DNA of 64,000 nt from assembly GCA_900100475.1 (NCBI GenBank), contig FMTU01000011.1, positions 62,001-126,000 on the forward strand. Reading direction: 5' to 3'. A program made the translations under genes and the position numbers. The notes below the pieces were generated by a model. That model ran no database searches, was not told the DNA's origin, and saw nothing but the letters and a program-made list of their open reading frames with translations. This stretch comes from Sphingobium faniae. GTDB lineage: Bacteria > Pseudomonadota > Alphaproteobacteria > Sphingomonadales > Sphingomonadaceae. Below are positions 52,869-61,037 of this stretch, piece after piece (within the stretch, counting starts at the first letter, position 1; each line of letters opens with the position of its first letter).

Positions 52869-53045
52869 TTAGGCGCTGGCAGGATATTCCTCCGGCCGCA
52901 CACCCGGCACGAAATCAGGCTGGCTTGGGATGATTTCAGGGGCATTCGGCATGGGCGTTTCCCGAGGCTGTGGAGGCACGGGGGTCTCGGGCGGGGCCGA
53001 AGGCTCGATAATGTCGGGCTTGGGTTCACCACGTTGCGTATCCAT
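52869..53045 (-). CDS. Small proline-rich protein
   Basis: A 58-residue protein starting MDTQRGEPKPDIIEPSAPPE and ending PSQPDFVPGVRPEEYPASA. AAGGAG stands ten bases before the ATG. It is acidic, Pro-rich and unstructured, without signal peptide. Similar short Pro-rich proteins occur in sphingomonads; function is unknown. It lies just downstream of a broken histidine kinase fragment. Confidence 0.5.
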   Translation of the reverse strand: MDTQRGEPKPDIIEPSAPPETPVPPQPRETPMPNAPEIIPSQPDFVPGVRPEEYPASA

Positions 53046-53518
53046 GCGGGCGTTGCTCCTTGTTGGCTGACCACGCTGCGCATTTCCACGCCGCCCACGG
53101 CGCACATGCACCGGAACTTGCCTTCCTGCTGGCTCATCCCTTTTCCCGTGTCGGCAACGGTAACCCATAACCGGCGTCCGGCGCGCTTGGCTCGCACAAT
53201 GATGCGCCCCCCGGTTGCGAGGGCGGTGCGCGCATTGGCGACAAGCTCGACAAGCGCTGCATCAAGGGCCGACGCATCAAACCTGACGAGAGGCTTCGCC
53301 GCTGAGTCCCTTATTACAACCTGCGCTCCGTCGCCGGTTTGAGCGTCGAGAAGCAATTGCAGCGCCTCCAGATGCTGGTTGAGGTCGAACGGACGAACCA
53401 TCGGAATGATTTCCCTGGCAGGCAGAGCGGTCATCAAAGCACCTCTGCGGCGCGCTGTTCCCGAGGTCGTATCGAGGAGCATACGATGCTTCTCGGGAGA
53501 AGCACTGTCCTCAAGCAC
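53046..53518 (-). pseudogene. Truncated histidine-kinase ATPase-domain fragment
   Basis: The minus-strand frame contains a partial dimerisation region (LLDTTSGTARRRGALM), a clear N box (LDAALVELVANARTAL) and a G1 box (VTVADTGKGMS). After GKGMS the sequence changes to unrelated residues and no G2 box, ATP lid or stop follows in a normal place. The upstream sensor part is also missing. This is the middle of a kinase gene cut at both ends, with the 3' end replaced by the small proline-rich gene. Confidence 0.6.
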
Positions 53519-53664
53519 ATGGCGTGCCGAACTGACGATTCCGAATAATCGCTGAGGTCATGGATATTCTCTCGCTCCGCGATCGCGGAGCGCGCCCCTT
53601 GAGCGTGCGCCCTTCGATCCTTGTGACTTTGTCACTGAGGGCAGGCTCGCGTGAATTGGGAAAG

Positions 53665-53672
53665 TTACGTAG
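53665..53672 (+). promoter_or_regulatory. FixJ-like box upstream of hsp20
   Basis: TTACGTAG (7 of 8 positions of GTAMGTAG) followed by CGGGTT lies 199 bp before the hsp20 start, leaving room for a long leader. Confidence 0.4.
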
Positions 53673-53839
53673 CGGGTTGCATGAGCAAGCAGGCATGTGG
53701 CGTTACCATGCGCGGCCTCCGTAGATTTCCGAATAGAGGCGCCGTGGCCAAGGATATTATTTTCGCTACACTCGAGAGCCGGTTGATGGAGCAACGGTTC
53801 GTGTCGTTCTACGGCAAACTTGTTTCTGCCGATCGCTGG

Positions 53840-53861
53840 CCTTCGGGTTCCCGTTCGAAGG
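53840..53861 (+). promoter_or_regulatory. Candidate RNA thermometer hairpin masking the hsp20 ribosome-binding site
   Basis: CCTTCG (53840-53845) can pair perfectly with CGAAGG (53856-53861) across a 10-base loop that may itself form GG/CC pairs. The right arm includes the AAGG of the ribosome-binding site AAGGAG (53858-53863), eight bases from the ATG. Small heat-shock genes of alphaproteobacteria often carry ROSE or similar thermometers, so a temperature-opened hairpin is likely. It lacks an obvious ROSE consensus, so it may be a simpler type. Confidence 0.5.
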
Positions 53862-53870
53862 AGATGCGCA

Positions 53871-54365
53871 ATGACTAATCAGGTTCCAATTTCCGGGTCA
53901 AAAGGAACTCCTGTCAGCCAGCCTCGGGACCGTCCGATGGATTGGCTACGTGGCGAGATAGACCGGCTGTTCGAGGATTTCGGCCGACCCGCATCGAGCA
54001 TTTTCAGCTTCGGCAATCGATCGCCGGCAGCGCCCGTTCCAGCCGTCGAACTGGTGGATGACGACAAGGCCTATCGCTTAACCGCCGAGCTGCCTGGCCT
54101 CAGCGAGCAGGATATCGCGGTCAGCATCGCCGACGGCGTGCTCGATATCTCTGGCGAGAAGAAGGAGGAGAGCGAACGCAAGGACAAGGGTTACCTGTAC
54201 AGCGAGCGCCGCTATGGTTCATTCCACCGGCAGGTCTCACTGCCGAGTGATGTCGATCAGAACGGGATCACCGCCCAGTTCAAGGATGGTATCCTGACCG
54301 TGACCCTGGCCAAGGACGAGAACGTGCCTGCACGCAGTCGCAAGATCGAGATCGGCAAGGCATAG
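53871..54365 (+). CDS. hsp20: Small heat-shock protein (Hsp20/alpha-crystallin)
   Basis: A 164-residue protein. The alpha-crystallin domain runs from about 55 to 150 (VELVDDDKAYRLTAELPGLS, YGSFHRQVSLP, FKDGILTVTLAK) and ends with a short tail containing IEIGKA. It binds unfolding proteins without ATP. The ATG at 53871 has AAGGAG upstream; the frame also opens at a TTG at 53820. It is followed after seven bases by the kinase-fusion gene. Confidence 0.92.
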   Translation: MTNQVPISGSKGTPVSQPRDRPMDWLRGEIDRLFEDFGRPASSIFSFGNRSPAAPVPAVELVDDDKAYRLTAELPGLSEQDIAVSIADGVLDISGEKKEESERKDKGYLYSERRYGSFHRQVSLPSDVDQNGITAQFKDGILTVTLAKDENVPARSRKIEIGKA

Positions 54366-54372
54366 ACCGCAG

Positions 54373-55929
54373 ATGACGGCGTCGGCAGGACCGATCGGCG
54401 AGACCGAACAGCAGGCCGATGTCGTCACCTTCCTGGAGACGCCGGGCGCCCTCGCGCCTGGCGAAACCGCGCGCCGGATCGATACACATGCGGCGCACAT
54501 ATTCCTGGCCGGCAATCGCGCCTGGAAGCTCAAGCGAGCCGTCCATTACGACTATCTCGACTTTTCGAGTCCGGACAAACGTCATGCCGCGCTGGACACA
54601 GAACTGACGCTCAACCGCAGGACGGCGCCATCGCTCTATCTTGCGGTTCGCCCCATTTCCCGGGATGGCACTGGCAAGCTGAACCTGAACGGGCAGGGAG
54701 ACACCGTCGACTGGCTCCTCGAAATGGTACGCTTTGCTGACGGGGCCCTGCTCGAGGAAGTTGCCGCCCGCGGCGAGTTGGATGATCGGCTGGTCACAAA
54801 GCTCGCCGATCAGATCAAAGCATTTCATAACGATGCCGAGCAATACCGCGCGCAGTCAGGGCGCGATCATATCGCGGCAGTAATCTCGGGAAATCGGGCG
54901 AGCATGGCGCGCTTTGGCGAGATATTGCCGGCTGCGACCGCAAGCAGTTTGGTGGAGCGACAAAGGGAACAGGCCAAGTGCCATGCCGAACTGCTGGATG
55001 CCCGTGCCCGACAGGGACGCGTCAGGCACGCACATGGCGACCTGCATCTCGCGAACATCGCGGTGATCGACGATGAGCCCGTCTTGTTCGATTGCCTCGA
55101 GTTCGATCCGACGCTTGCGACGACCGATGTGCTGTATGACCTCGCCTTTCTCCTGATGGACCTTTGGGCGCGCGGGTTTCAAGCTCAGGCGAATCTTCTG
55201 CTGAACCGCTACCTGGACGTTTCTCCGCAAGATGAGCCGGGCATAGCGCTCATGCCCTTGTTTCTTTCCATCCGCGCGACCATCCGGGCTCATGCATTGG
55301 CAGCACAAGCCGTAGCGTCGCCGGATTTGGACCTCGCGGCCAAGGCTCTGCATTATCTCGCGCTCGCCGATGATCTGCTCGCCCCCGTGTCGCCGCGCCT
55401 CGTGGCGATCGGAGGGCTTTCCGGAACCGGAAAGTCGACCATCGCCAAGCTGGTGGCTCCTTGCCTGGGGCGGGCTCCCGGCGCCAGAATTCTAAGGTCG
55501 GACGTCTTGCGCAAGCGGTTGGCGGGCGTGCCGCCGGAAACCCCGCTTCCCAGAGCCTCATACACCTCGATAGCGAGTGCGGCAGTTTATGGTGAGTTGG
55601 AACGATTGGCCAGCCACACCCTGCAAGCGGGGCAAGCCGCGATAGCGGACGCGGTCTTTGCAAGGCCCGAGGAACGCGATGCGATCAGTCAGGTCGCACG
55701 GCGCCAGGGCGTTCCATTCGAGGGTATCTGGCTCGAGGCTTCGCCTGATCTATTGAAGCAACGGATCACAGCGCGCGCGAACGATGCCTCGGACGCCGAT
55801 GCCGCCGTGGCCGAAGCGCAGGCGCACTATGACATTGGCGGCGTTGACTGGCACAAGGTGCGAGCGGACGGCGCACGCGAGGTTGTCGCTGGCAAAGTAC
55901 GTACGATCCTGGTCGGAGAAGATCGTTGA
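54373..55929 (+). CDS. Aminoglycoside-phosphotransferase-like domain fused to P-loop kinase
   Basis: A 518-residue protein. The N-terminal 330 residues are APH-like: WKLKRAVHYDYLDFSS near the nucleotide lysine, HAHGDLHLANIAV with the catalytic Asp, and LFDCLEFDPTLATTDVLYDL. From 345 on is a P-loop kinase of the AAA_33/zeta-like fold with GGLSGTGKSTIAKLV and a later DAVFARPEERDAI. Such two-headed proteins are widespread near stress genes, but their substrate is unknown to me. Seven bases separate it from hsp20, so the two are co-transcribed. Antibiotic resistance should not be assumed. Confidence 0.75.
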   Translation: MTASAGPIGETEQQADVVTFLETPGALAPGETARRIDTHAAHIFLAGNRAWKLKRAVHYDYLDFSSPDKRHAALDTELTLNRRTAPSLYLAVRPISRDGTGKLNLNGQGDTVDWLLEMVRFADGALLEEVAARGELDDRLVTKLADQIKAFHNDAEQYRAQSGRDHIAAVISGNRASMARFGEILPAATASSLVERQREQAKCHAELLDARARQGRVRHAHGDLHLANIAVIDDEPVLFDCLEFDPTLATTDVLYDLAFLLMDLWARGFQAQANLLLNRYLDVSPQDEPGIALMPLFLSIRATIRAHALAAQAVASPDLDLAAKALHYLALADDLLAPVSPRLVAIGGLSGTGKSTIAKLVAPCLGRAPGARILRSDVLRKRLAGVPPETPLPRASYTSIASAAVYGELERLASHTLQAGQAAIADAVFARPEERDAISQVARRQGVPFEGIWLEASPDLLKQRITARANDASDADAAVAEAQAHYDIGGVDWHKVRADGAREVVAGKVRTILVGEDR

Positions 55930-55940
55930 TCGTCTGAGTC

Positions 55941-55962
55941 GGGCCCAACGGGTCCGTTTATT
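55941..55962. terminator. Terminator hairpin between convergent genes
   Basis: GGGCCC, three bases, GGGTCC (one G-U pair) is followed by GTTTATT on the plus strand, 11 bp after the kinase-fusion stop. It overlaps the end of the convergent cupin gene and could end transcription of the hsp20 operon. Confidence 0.45.
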
Positions 55963-56353
55963 CCGTCGTCCGGCCGTCGAAATGCTCCTGCGCTGCCTCG
56001 GCATCGGCTTTCGTGCGATGGATCGTACCGTCGATGTGCTCCGGCGGTCCATAGATGGTGTAGAGTTGCAGCAGCTTGTCGCCGGTGTTGACGATGTTGT
56101 GCTGAGCCCCAGCGGGAACGATGATGCCATCATCGCCCTTGATGGCCGTGCAGACGCCATCGATGAGAACCTCGCCGCTACCCTTCTCAACCCGAAAGAA
56201 CTGGTCACGATCATCGTGTGTTTCGAGCCCGATTTCCTCGCCGGGCTTTAGCGCCATGAGCACGAGTTGCAGATTTCGGCCCGTGTAGAGAACCCGGCGA
56301 AAGTCCTCATTGTCCTCGGTCAGATTTTCGATGTCGCCGATGAATCCCTGCAT
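55958..56353 (-). CDS. Cupin-domain protein
   Basis: A 131-residue single cupin. Motif 1 is GEEIGLETHDDRDQFFRVEK (His and Glu metal ligands, with an Asp/Gln) and motif 2 is VPAGAQHNIVNTGDKLLQL (His). It resembles mannose-6-phosphate isomerase-like cupins of unknown substrate. The metal site looks complete. It ends at a convergent hairpin. Confidence 0.82.
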   Translation of the reverse strand: MQGFIGDIENLTEDNEDFRRVLYTGRNLQLVLMALKPGEEIGLETHDDRDQFFRVEKGSGEVLIDGVCTAIKGDDGIIVPAGAQHNIVNTGDKLLQLYTIYGPPEHIDGTIHRTKADAEAAQEHFDGRTTE

Positions 56354-56470
56354 TGTGATGTCCTTCCTGATCCGCCCGCCAGATTCGCCCCAGAGGGTGA
56401 TCCTGCTGACGGATTATGACAAAGTGTGGTGATGCTTGCCCCGGAACGACATAACTGTCTGTTCGGGATC

Positions 56471-56478
56471 ATACGTAG
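56471..56478 (+). promoter_or_regulatory. FixJ-like box upstream of D-lactate dehydrogenase
   Basis: ATACGTAG (7 of 8 positions of GTAMGTAG), 33 bp before the dehydrogenase start. The spacing is close for an activator acting on that gene, and it is 118 bp from the cupin start on the other side. Confidence 0.4.
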
Positions 56479-56511
56479 GCCACGCGCACTGCGGCCAGGA
56501 GAAGTTGGAAG

Positions 56512-57522
56512 ATGGACGTCGCCGTTTTTAGCACCCGTAGCTATGATCGGGAGTTTCTCGATCTGGCCAACGCGGCTGCCGGAAATTCGCACACCTTGCG
56601 TTATTTCGACGCCAGCCTCTCGGAGCAGACGGTGGCGCTGACGGCGGGATCGGGTGCGATCTGCGCCTTCGTCAACGACCGACTCGATCAAAACATACTC
56701 GCCGCGCTTCACAGCCAAGGCACGAGACTGGTTGCCTTGCGATGCGCCGGTTTCAATCATGTCGATCTCGAAGCGGCTGAGGCGCTGGAGATCGCCGTCG
56801 CGCGCGTGCCGGCCTATTCCCCCGAAGCAATCGCCGAACATACCGTCGCGCTCATCCTGTCGCTCAACCGCAAGCTGCACCGGGCGTATGTCCGGGTCCG
56901 GGAGGGGAACTTCGCGTTGGATGGCCTGCTTGGGTTCAATCTCGGCAACCGAACGGTCGGGATCGTGGGAACTGGCCGCATTGGCGCGGTCGTGGCCAAT
57001 ATCCTTCAAGGGTTCGGATGCACGCTCTTGGCCTTCGACCCAGTCCCGGATGAGATCCTCGAGCAACGGGGCGTGACCTACGTGCCATTCCCCGAGCTGA
57101 TGGAACGATCCGACATCGTAACCATCCATTGTCCGCTCACGCCGCAAACGCATCATCTGATCGATGCAAATTCGCTCAAACTGATCCGCGAGGGTGCGAT
57201 GCTGATCAATACGAGCCGGGGAGCCGTCGTGGATACCCGCGCCGTCATCGCCGGACTGAAATCGGGAAGGATCGGGGCGCTGGGCCTCGATGTCTATGAA
57301 GAAGAAGGGGATCTCTTCTTCCGAGACCTGTCGGAAACCATGCTGCAGGATGATGTTTTCGCGCGCCTCCTGACATTCCCGAATGTCCTCATCACAGGCC
57401 ATCAGGGCTTTTTCACGCGCGAAGCGATGACCGCCATCGCCGAGACCACAATCCACAACATTTCGAGCTTCGAAGAGACCGGCCGGGCAGCGCATCAGAT
57501 CGGAACGGAACTCCTGGCCTGA
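56512..57522 (+). CDS. ldhA: D-lactate dehydrogenase (2-hydroxyacid dehydrogenase family)
   Basis: A 336-residue enzyme. The NAD site is VGIVGTGRIGAVVANILQGF, with catalytic Arg in LINTSRGAVVDTRAV, Glu after it, and His in TGHQGFFTREAM. The HQGFFT form is typical of fermentative LdhA. It reduces pyruvate to D-lactate and restores NAD+ when respiration fails. AGAAG precedes the ATG. A FixJ-like element is directly upstream. Confidence 0.88.
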   Translation: MDVAVFSTRSYDREFLDLANAAAGNSHTLRYFDASLSEQTVALTAGSGAICAFVNDRLDQNILAALHSQGTRLVALRCAGFNHVDLEAAEALEIAVARVPAYSPEAIAEHTVALILSLNRKLHRAYVRVREGNFALDGLLGFNLGNRTVGIVGTGRIGAVVANILQGFGCTLLAFDPVPDEILEQRGVTYVPFPELMERSDIVTIHCPLTPQTHHLIDANSLKLIREGAMLINTSRGAVVDTRAVIAGLKSGRIGALGLDVYEEEGDLFFRDLSETMLQDDVFARLLTFPNVLITGHQGFFTREAMTAIAETTIHNISSFEETGRAAHQIGTELLA

Positions 57523-57634
57523 GCATCGATGGGCGGAGGATACAGCGCGCCCTCCGCCCTTTCCTTCGTATTATTCCCAATAGGTCCACATCCAGCACTG
57601 GTCGAAACTGCGTCGACGAGGAAGGACGCAGTTA

Positions 57635-57955
57635 TCATGTACATTCTCCCCGCGACTGACGCCCACAAGCACCGCCCCACGCAATCTCAGCTACGCGTCG
57701 GGATCGGGCTGGCGCTTCTGTTCGTGACGCTGGGAACGCAGCTGATCTGGGCGCTCGCCATCTACTGACCGCCATCCTGCACGGGCGTCCGCCAGCGTTT
57801 CGGCGATCGAGAGCGGAGCGGCGAATGCTAAGCTCGACTTCGTTGCCCTTGCGCGCGATGTGAACATCGCGCGGATCGATATCGTTGCGGCGGGCGTAGT
57901 CGTCGGCCGCCTTCTCACTGCCGAACCTGCCGGCATCCTCGAATTCCCATCCCAT
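57635..57955 (-). CDS. Small hypothetical protein downstream of the relaxase gene
   Basis: A 106-residue frame. The first 47 residues (GWEFEDAGRFGSEKAADDYA, then NDIDPRDVHIARKGNEVELS) look like genuine protein, with a strong GAAGGAG before the ATG. The rest is Arg/Ala-rich and unlikely to be conserved, so the natural gene may have lost its stop. It lies 46 bp after the relaxase gene on the same strand and may be the end of the transfer operon. Confidence 0.45.
   Translation of the reverse strand: MGWEFEDAGRFGSEKAADDYARRNDIDPRDVHIARKGNEVELSIRRSALDRRNAGGRPCRMAVSRWRAPRSAAFPASRTEAPARSRRVAEIAWGGACGRQSRGECT
57637..57768 (+). CDS. Small single-span membrane protein
   Basis: A 43-residue peptide starting MYILPATDAHKHRPTQSQLR and ending in one hydrophobic helix (VGIGLALLFVTLGTQLIWAL). 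GGAAGGA is upstream of the ATG. Function is unknown. It overlaps, on the other strand, the 3' part of the small gene at 57635-57955, so one of the two may be non-coding there. Confidence 0.45.
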   Translation: MYILPATDAHKHRPTQSQLRVGIGLALLFVTLGTQLIWALAIY

Positions 57956-58001
57956 GGCACTTCTCCTTCATTGCGGCCGACACCATGCCGGCGGCTTCAT
58001 G

Positions 58002-61000
58002 CTACAAATCGAGACCCAGGCTTCGCTCCGGAAGCGGCGGCAGCACGTCGCCGCGATCAGGCTTCACGTAAGGGGGCCGCTGCGGATCCTTCGTCGCCGG
58101 CGCCGCACCGTCCGGCAATGGCGGCAGATCGCCCGGCAGCGGCGGGAGGTCGGAGAGATCGACCCCATCGATCGGTCCCGGATCAAACTTCTCGCGTGGA
58201 CCCGGCCCCTTCTTCCCATCGATGTCGAGCCGGCCGAGCGTCTCAAGCGCGGAAGTCTTGTTGCCGGGGTTCATGTCGAGCTGACGCTCGAGTTTCTCCC
58301 GGTCATCGACGACCATCGTGAGTTCGTCGCGGACGCGGGTGACACCGACATTGAAGAGGCGCTGGTTCGAGAGGTTGCGCTCGTGCGACGACATGACGGT
58401 GATCGCCTTGTCGGTGGTGATCCCCTGCGCCATGTGCATGTTGAGGCTGTAGGCGAGGTCGAGCCGAGAGAGCATCGGATCGCCCAGATCAAGCGTGAGG
58501 CGACTACGGTCGGCGGTCTCGACCGTGACGCCGGCGGCATCGATGCCGATCACGCGCGCGAGCGCCGCATTGAGCAATCCGCGCTCCTTGTCGTTGGCGG
58601 TCCAGCGGATGCGATCGCCTTCGCGCAGGTGCAGATCCTTCTTCTCGGAAAGCTGAAGCCGGTCGCGCTGCTCGGTTGGCGACAGCCTCTGCGGGTCGAA
58701 ACGGATTTTGCGGCGGCCGTCCGCAAGCTCGACCTTTCCGTTCGCATGCACCTTCAGCACATCGTAGCGTCCACCTCGAATGCCGACATCCTGGGCGCCG
58801 CCCCGGCCGACGTCGAGCGTCTGGCCAACCCGATAGGTCGAGGCGTAGCGCAGCTCTTCGCGCGTCGTATTGACCCTTTCGTAGACGGTGAGCTGGATGT
58901 GCTCCCCCTTCACGCTGCCCTCAGCGACCAGCCCGTCCTGAATGCGCTGATTGATCACCGCGCGCGCGTCGCGGCCCGACGCAAAGACGGCGGTCGCGTC
59001 GCGCTCCGGTTGCGACAGCGCGAGCCACATGTCGGCTGCAGAGACGGCAGGCTCGGCACTCTCGATGACCCGGTCGCCGAGGACCTTCATGGCCGCACTC
59101 GCCTTTCCGATATTGGCGAGCGCGGCAACCGTGCGCAGCTGGTCGGTCCGTTGACGGATATTCTCGTCCATCTTCATCAGGGTGCCGCCCCCCGCCTGGA
59201 TCATGGCAAAAGCCTTGCCCGCGTCGATCGAGGAGAGCTGCTGGCGGTCGCCGACCAGCACGAGCTTGTCCACGCCCAGCGCCGCGCTGATCCGGTGGAG
59301 CTTGAGCATGTCATTGCTCGAGACCATCGAGGTCTCGTCGACCACCAGCATGGTGCCGGCGAAATTATCCCGCGCCGTCTCGTACCGAGGCGTCGAGCGC
59401 TCGGCGATAAAGCGCTCATGGGCGAGCACGAAGGAGGCAATCGTCTGCGCCTTGATACCCGCTCCTTCGGCCAGATCCGCGACCATCTTGTTCTGGAAAG
59501 CGAGACCGGTGATCGTCCGGCCTTCCGCTTCCGCCACCCGCGCGACAGCCTGCAGCATGGTCGACTTACCGGCACCCGCGACGCCCTGAACAGAGACGGT
59601 GCGATCGGCTGATGACAGGATCAGCGACGCGGCTGCAAGCTGGCCCGGATTGAGGGGACGATCTGAAGCCTCCTGCAGCCGCACCGGTGCGGTGTCAGCG
59701 GCGATGATCGGATTGGCAGTGCCCTTCCCTTCCTCGACTGAAGTGAGGATCCGCTCCTCGGTTCGCAAGGCTTCCTGCGTGGTCGCCATGCGCCCGGTCC
59801 GATCCGCGGCGGTCGCGATCCCGGGAATGAGCTGGCGGTTCTGAACCAGCCGGTCGATCCGCCGCTCGATGCTTTCGACGGTAACACCCTTCAGACCAAG
59901 GTCGAGCGCGGTCTTGCCGAGCTTGTGGACAGGCCAAGCCGCCTCGCGTTCGGACAATATGCGCACCGCCGAGGCGACAGCGAGTTGCGTACGCGCTTCC
60001 GCCGGTGACTTAACCGCGCGCGCGAGCGCATTGTCGACCAGCGGATCGTGCGGACGGAGCAACGCACCCACCCGGTTACGGGCACCGTCAATAGCCTCGA
60101 CGATCGCGCAATAGCCGCGTTCGAGCGCGCTGTCAGGTTGCGCGATCCCTGCGCGGGCCTCGGCCGCGGCGACCAGCCCTTTGCCGTCGAACCCGAGCGC
60201 GGCCGCGCGGTCGACCCAGCTTTGCTTCAGAGCTTCCCGATCTTCCACATCAAGCTTGGGATCACGCGACCGTTTTGTGATCTCGCGCAAGCCTTCGGGC
60301 GACTTGACGCCAAGCTGCGTGGCGCGGTCGAGGATTTCCTCGCGGCGCTGGCTGAACTCGCCGATGACCGACTTGGGCACCCCCGATATCTCGAAGGTGC
60401 CATGCTTACCCTTGAGATCAATCCCGTAACCGAGCTGCTCGAGTCCTGTACGCAGATAGGCATGATAGACAGAGCCGATGATACTGTTGTGGCTCCACAG
60501 CTTGTCCCCATGGAGCGCCTGCCATTTGCCGTCGGCCATGCGGGTCAGATTGGCAATGACGGCGTGGATATGTCCCTGCGGATCGAGGGCCCGGCTCGTG
60601 TCGTGCTGGAATAGGGCATAGACAAGGTTACCAGTCTGGACTGGCACCTTGCGTCCCTCGACATCCTTGCGCCCTTCAGCGAGGTTCTTTTCGACCCAGG
60701 CCATCGTCTTCTGGACTGCCGCCATGTTCGCACCAAGGATGCGCTTGTCGCCGGCCACATAGGCCATGACCGATGCCGATTTTGGCATCGAGAAGGTGAG
60801 GTCGAAGCCGGCGCGGCGATTTTCGACCTGAGCGACCGCTTCCCCGTCCGGCAGGATCCCGTTCAGTATGCCTTCGAAGGCATCCTTTGCCACCTCGCCA
60901 GCCAGACCAAGACTATCCGCCCCCTCCCCAGCCCACGCGCTGATCTCTGACGAACCTTCGACCGTATAATAGTCGTCCTTCGCGAAATAGTTCGCGGCGC

Positions 61001-61034
61001 CTGATGCGGAGCGGACGGCGGCGACCGACAGCAT
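58002..61034 (-). CDS. traA: MobF conjugative relaxase-helicase (TrwC/TraI-like)
   Basis: A 1,010-residue relaxase. It starts directly with the catalytic region: Tyr16, Tyr22 and Tyr23 (AANYFAKDDYYT), and a His triad H144, H155 and H157 (FQHDTSRALDPQGHIHAVI). An SF1 helicase follows, with Walker A GVAGAGKST (484-492), VVDETSM (565-570), a GDRQQL motif III, and VYERVNTTREE and MHMAQGITTDKAI in the later motifs. It should nick oriT, stay bound to the 5' end and unwind the strand for export. Its start is three bases after the coupling-protein stop. The 1,010-residue size is typical of the shorter MobF proteins. Confidence 0.91.
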   Translation of the reverse strand: MLSVAAVRSASGAANYFAKDDYYTVEGSSEISAWAGEGADSLGLAGEVAKDAFEGILNGILPDGEAVAQVENRRAGFDLTFSMPKSASVMAYVAGDKRILGANMAAVQKTMAWVEKNLAEGRKDVEGRKVPVQTGNLVYALFQHDTSRALDPQGHIHAVIANLTRMADGKWQALHGDKLWSHNSIIGSVYHAYLRTGLEQLGYGIDLKGKHGTFEISGVPKSVIGEFSQRREEILDRATQLGVKSPEGLREITKRSRDPKLDVEDREALKQSWVDRAAALGFDGKGLVAAAEARAGIAQPDSALERGYCAIVEAIDGARNRVGALLRPHDPLVDNALARAVKSPAEARTQLAVASAVRILSEREAAWPVHKLGKTALDLGLKGVTVESIERRIDRLVQNRQLIPGIATAADRTGRMATTQEALRTEERILTSVEEGKGTANPIIAADTAPVRLQEASDRPLNPGQLAAASLILSSADRTVSVQGVAGAGKSTMLQAVARVAEAEGRTITGLAFQNKMVADLAEGAGIKAQTIASFVLAHERFIAERSTPRYETARDNFAGTMLVVDETSMVSSNDMLKLHRISAALGVDKLVLVGDRQQLSSIDAGKAFAMIQAGGGTLMKMDENIRQRTDQLRTVAALANIGKASAAMKVLGDRVIESAEPAVSAADMWLALSQPERDATAVFASGRDARAVINQRIQDGLVAEGSVKGEHIQLTVYERVNTTREELRYASTYRVGQTLDVGRGGAQDVGIRGGRYDVLKVHANGKVELADGRRKIRFDPQRLSPTEQRDRLQLSEKKDLHLREGDRIRWTANDKERGLLNAALARVIGIDAAGVTVETADRSRLTLDLGDPMLSRLDLAYSLNMHMAQGITTDKAITVMSSHERNLSNQRLFNVGVTRVRDELTMVVDDREKLERQLDMNPGNKTSALETLGRLDIDGKKGPGPREKFDPGPIDGVDLSDLPPLPGDLPPLPDGAAPATKDPQRPPYVKPDRGDVLPPLPERSLGLDL

Positions 61035-61037
61035 GGG

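Noticed and set aside
55908..55913. TACGTA inside the kinase-fusion gene
   Set aside because: It is within coding sequence, far from a start, and is taken as chance.
54373..55929. Aminoglycoside resistance gene
   Set aside because: The APH-like domain is fused to a P-loop kinase and lies in a stress operon; the resistance enzymes do not have this form.
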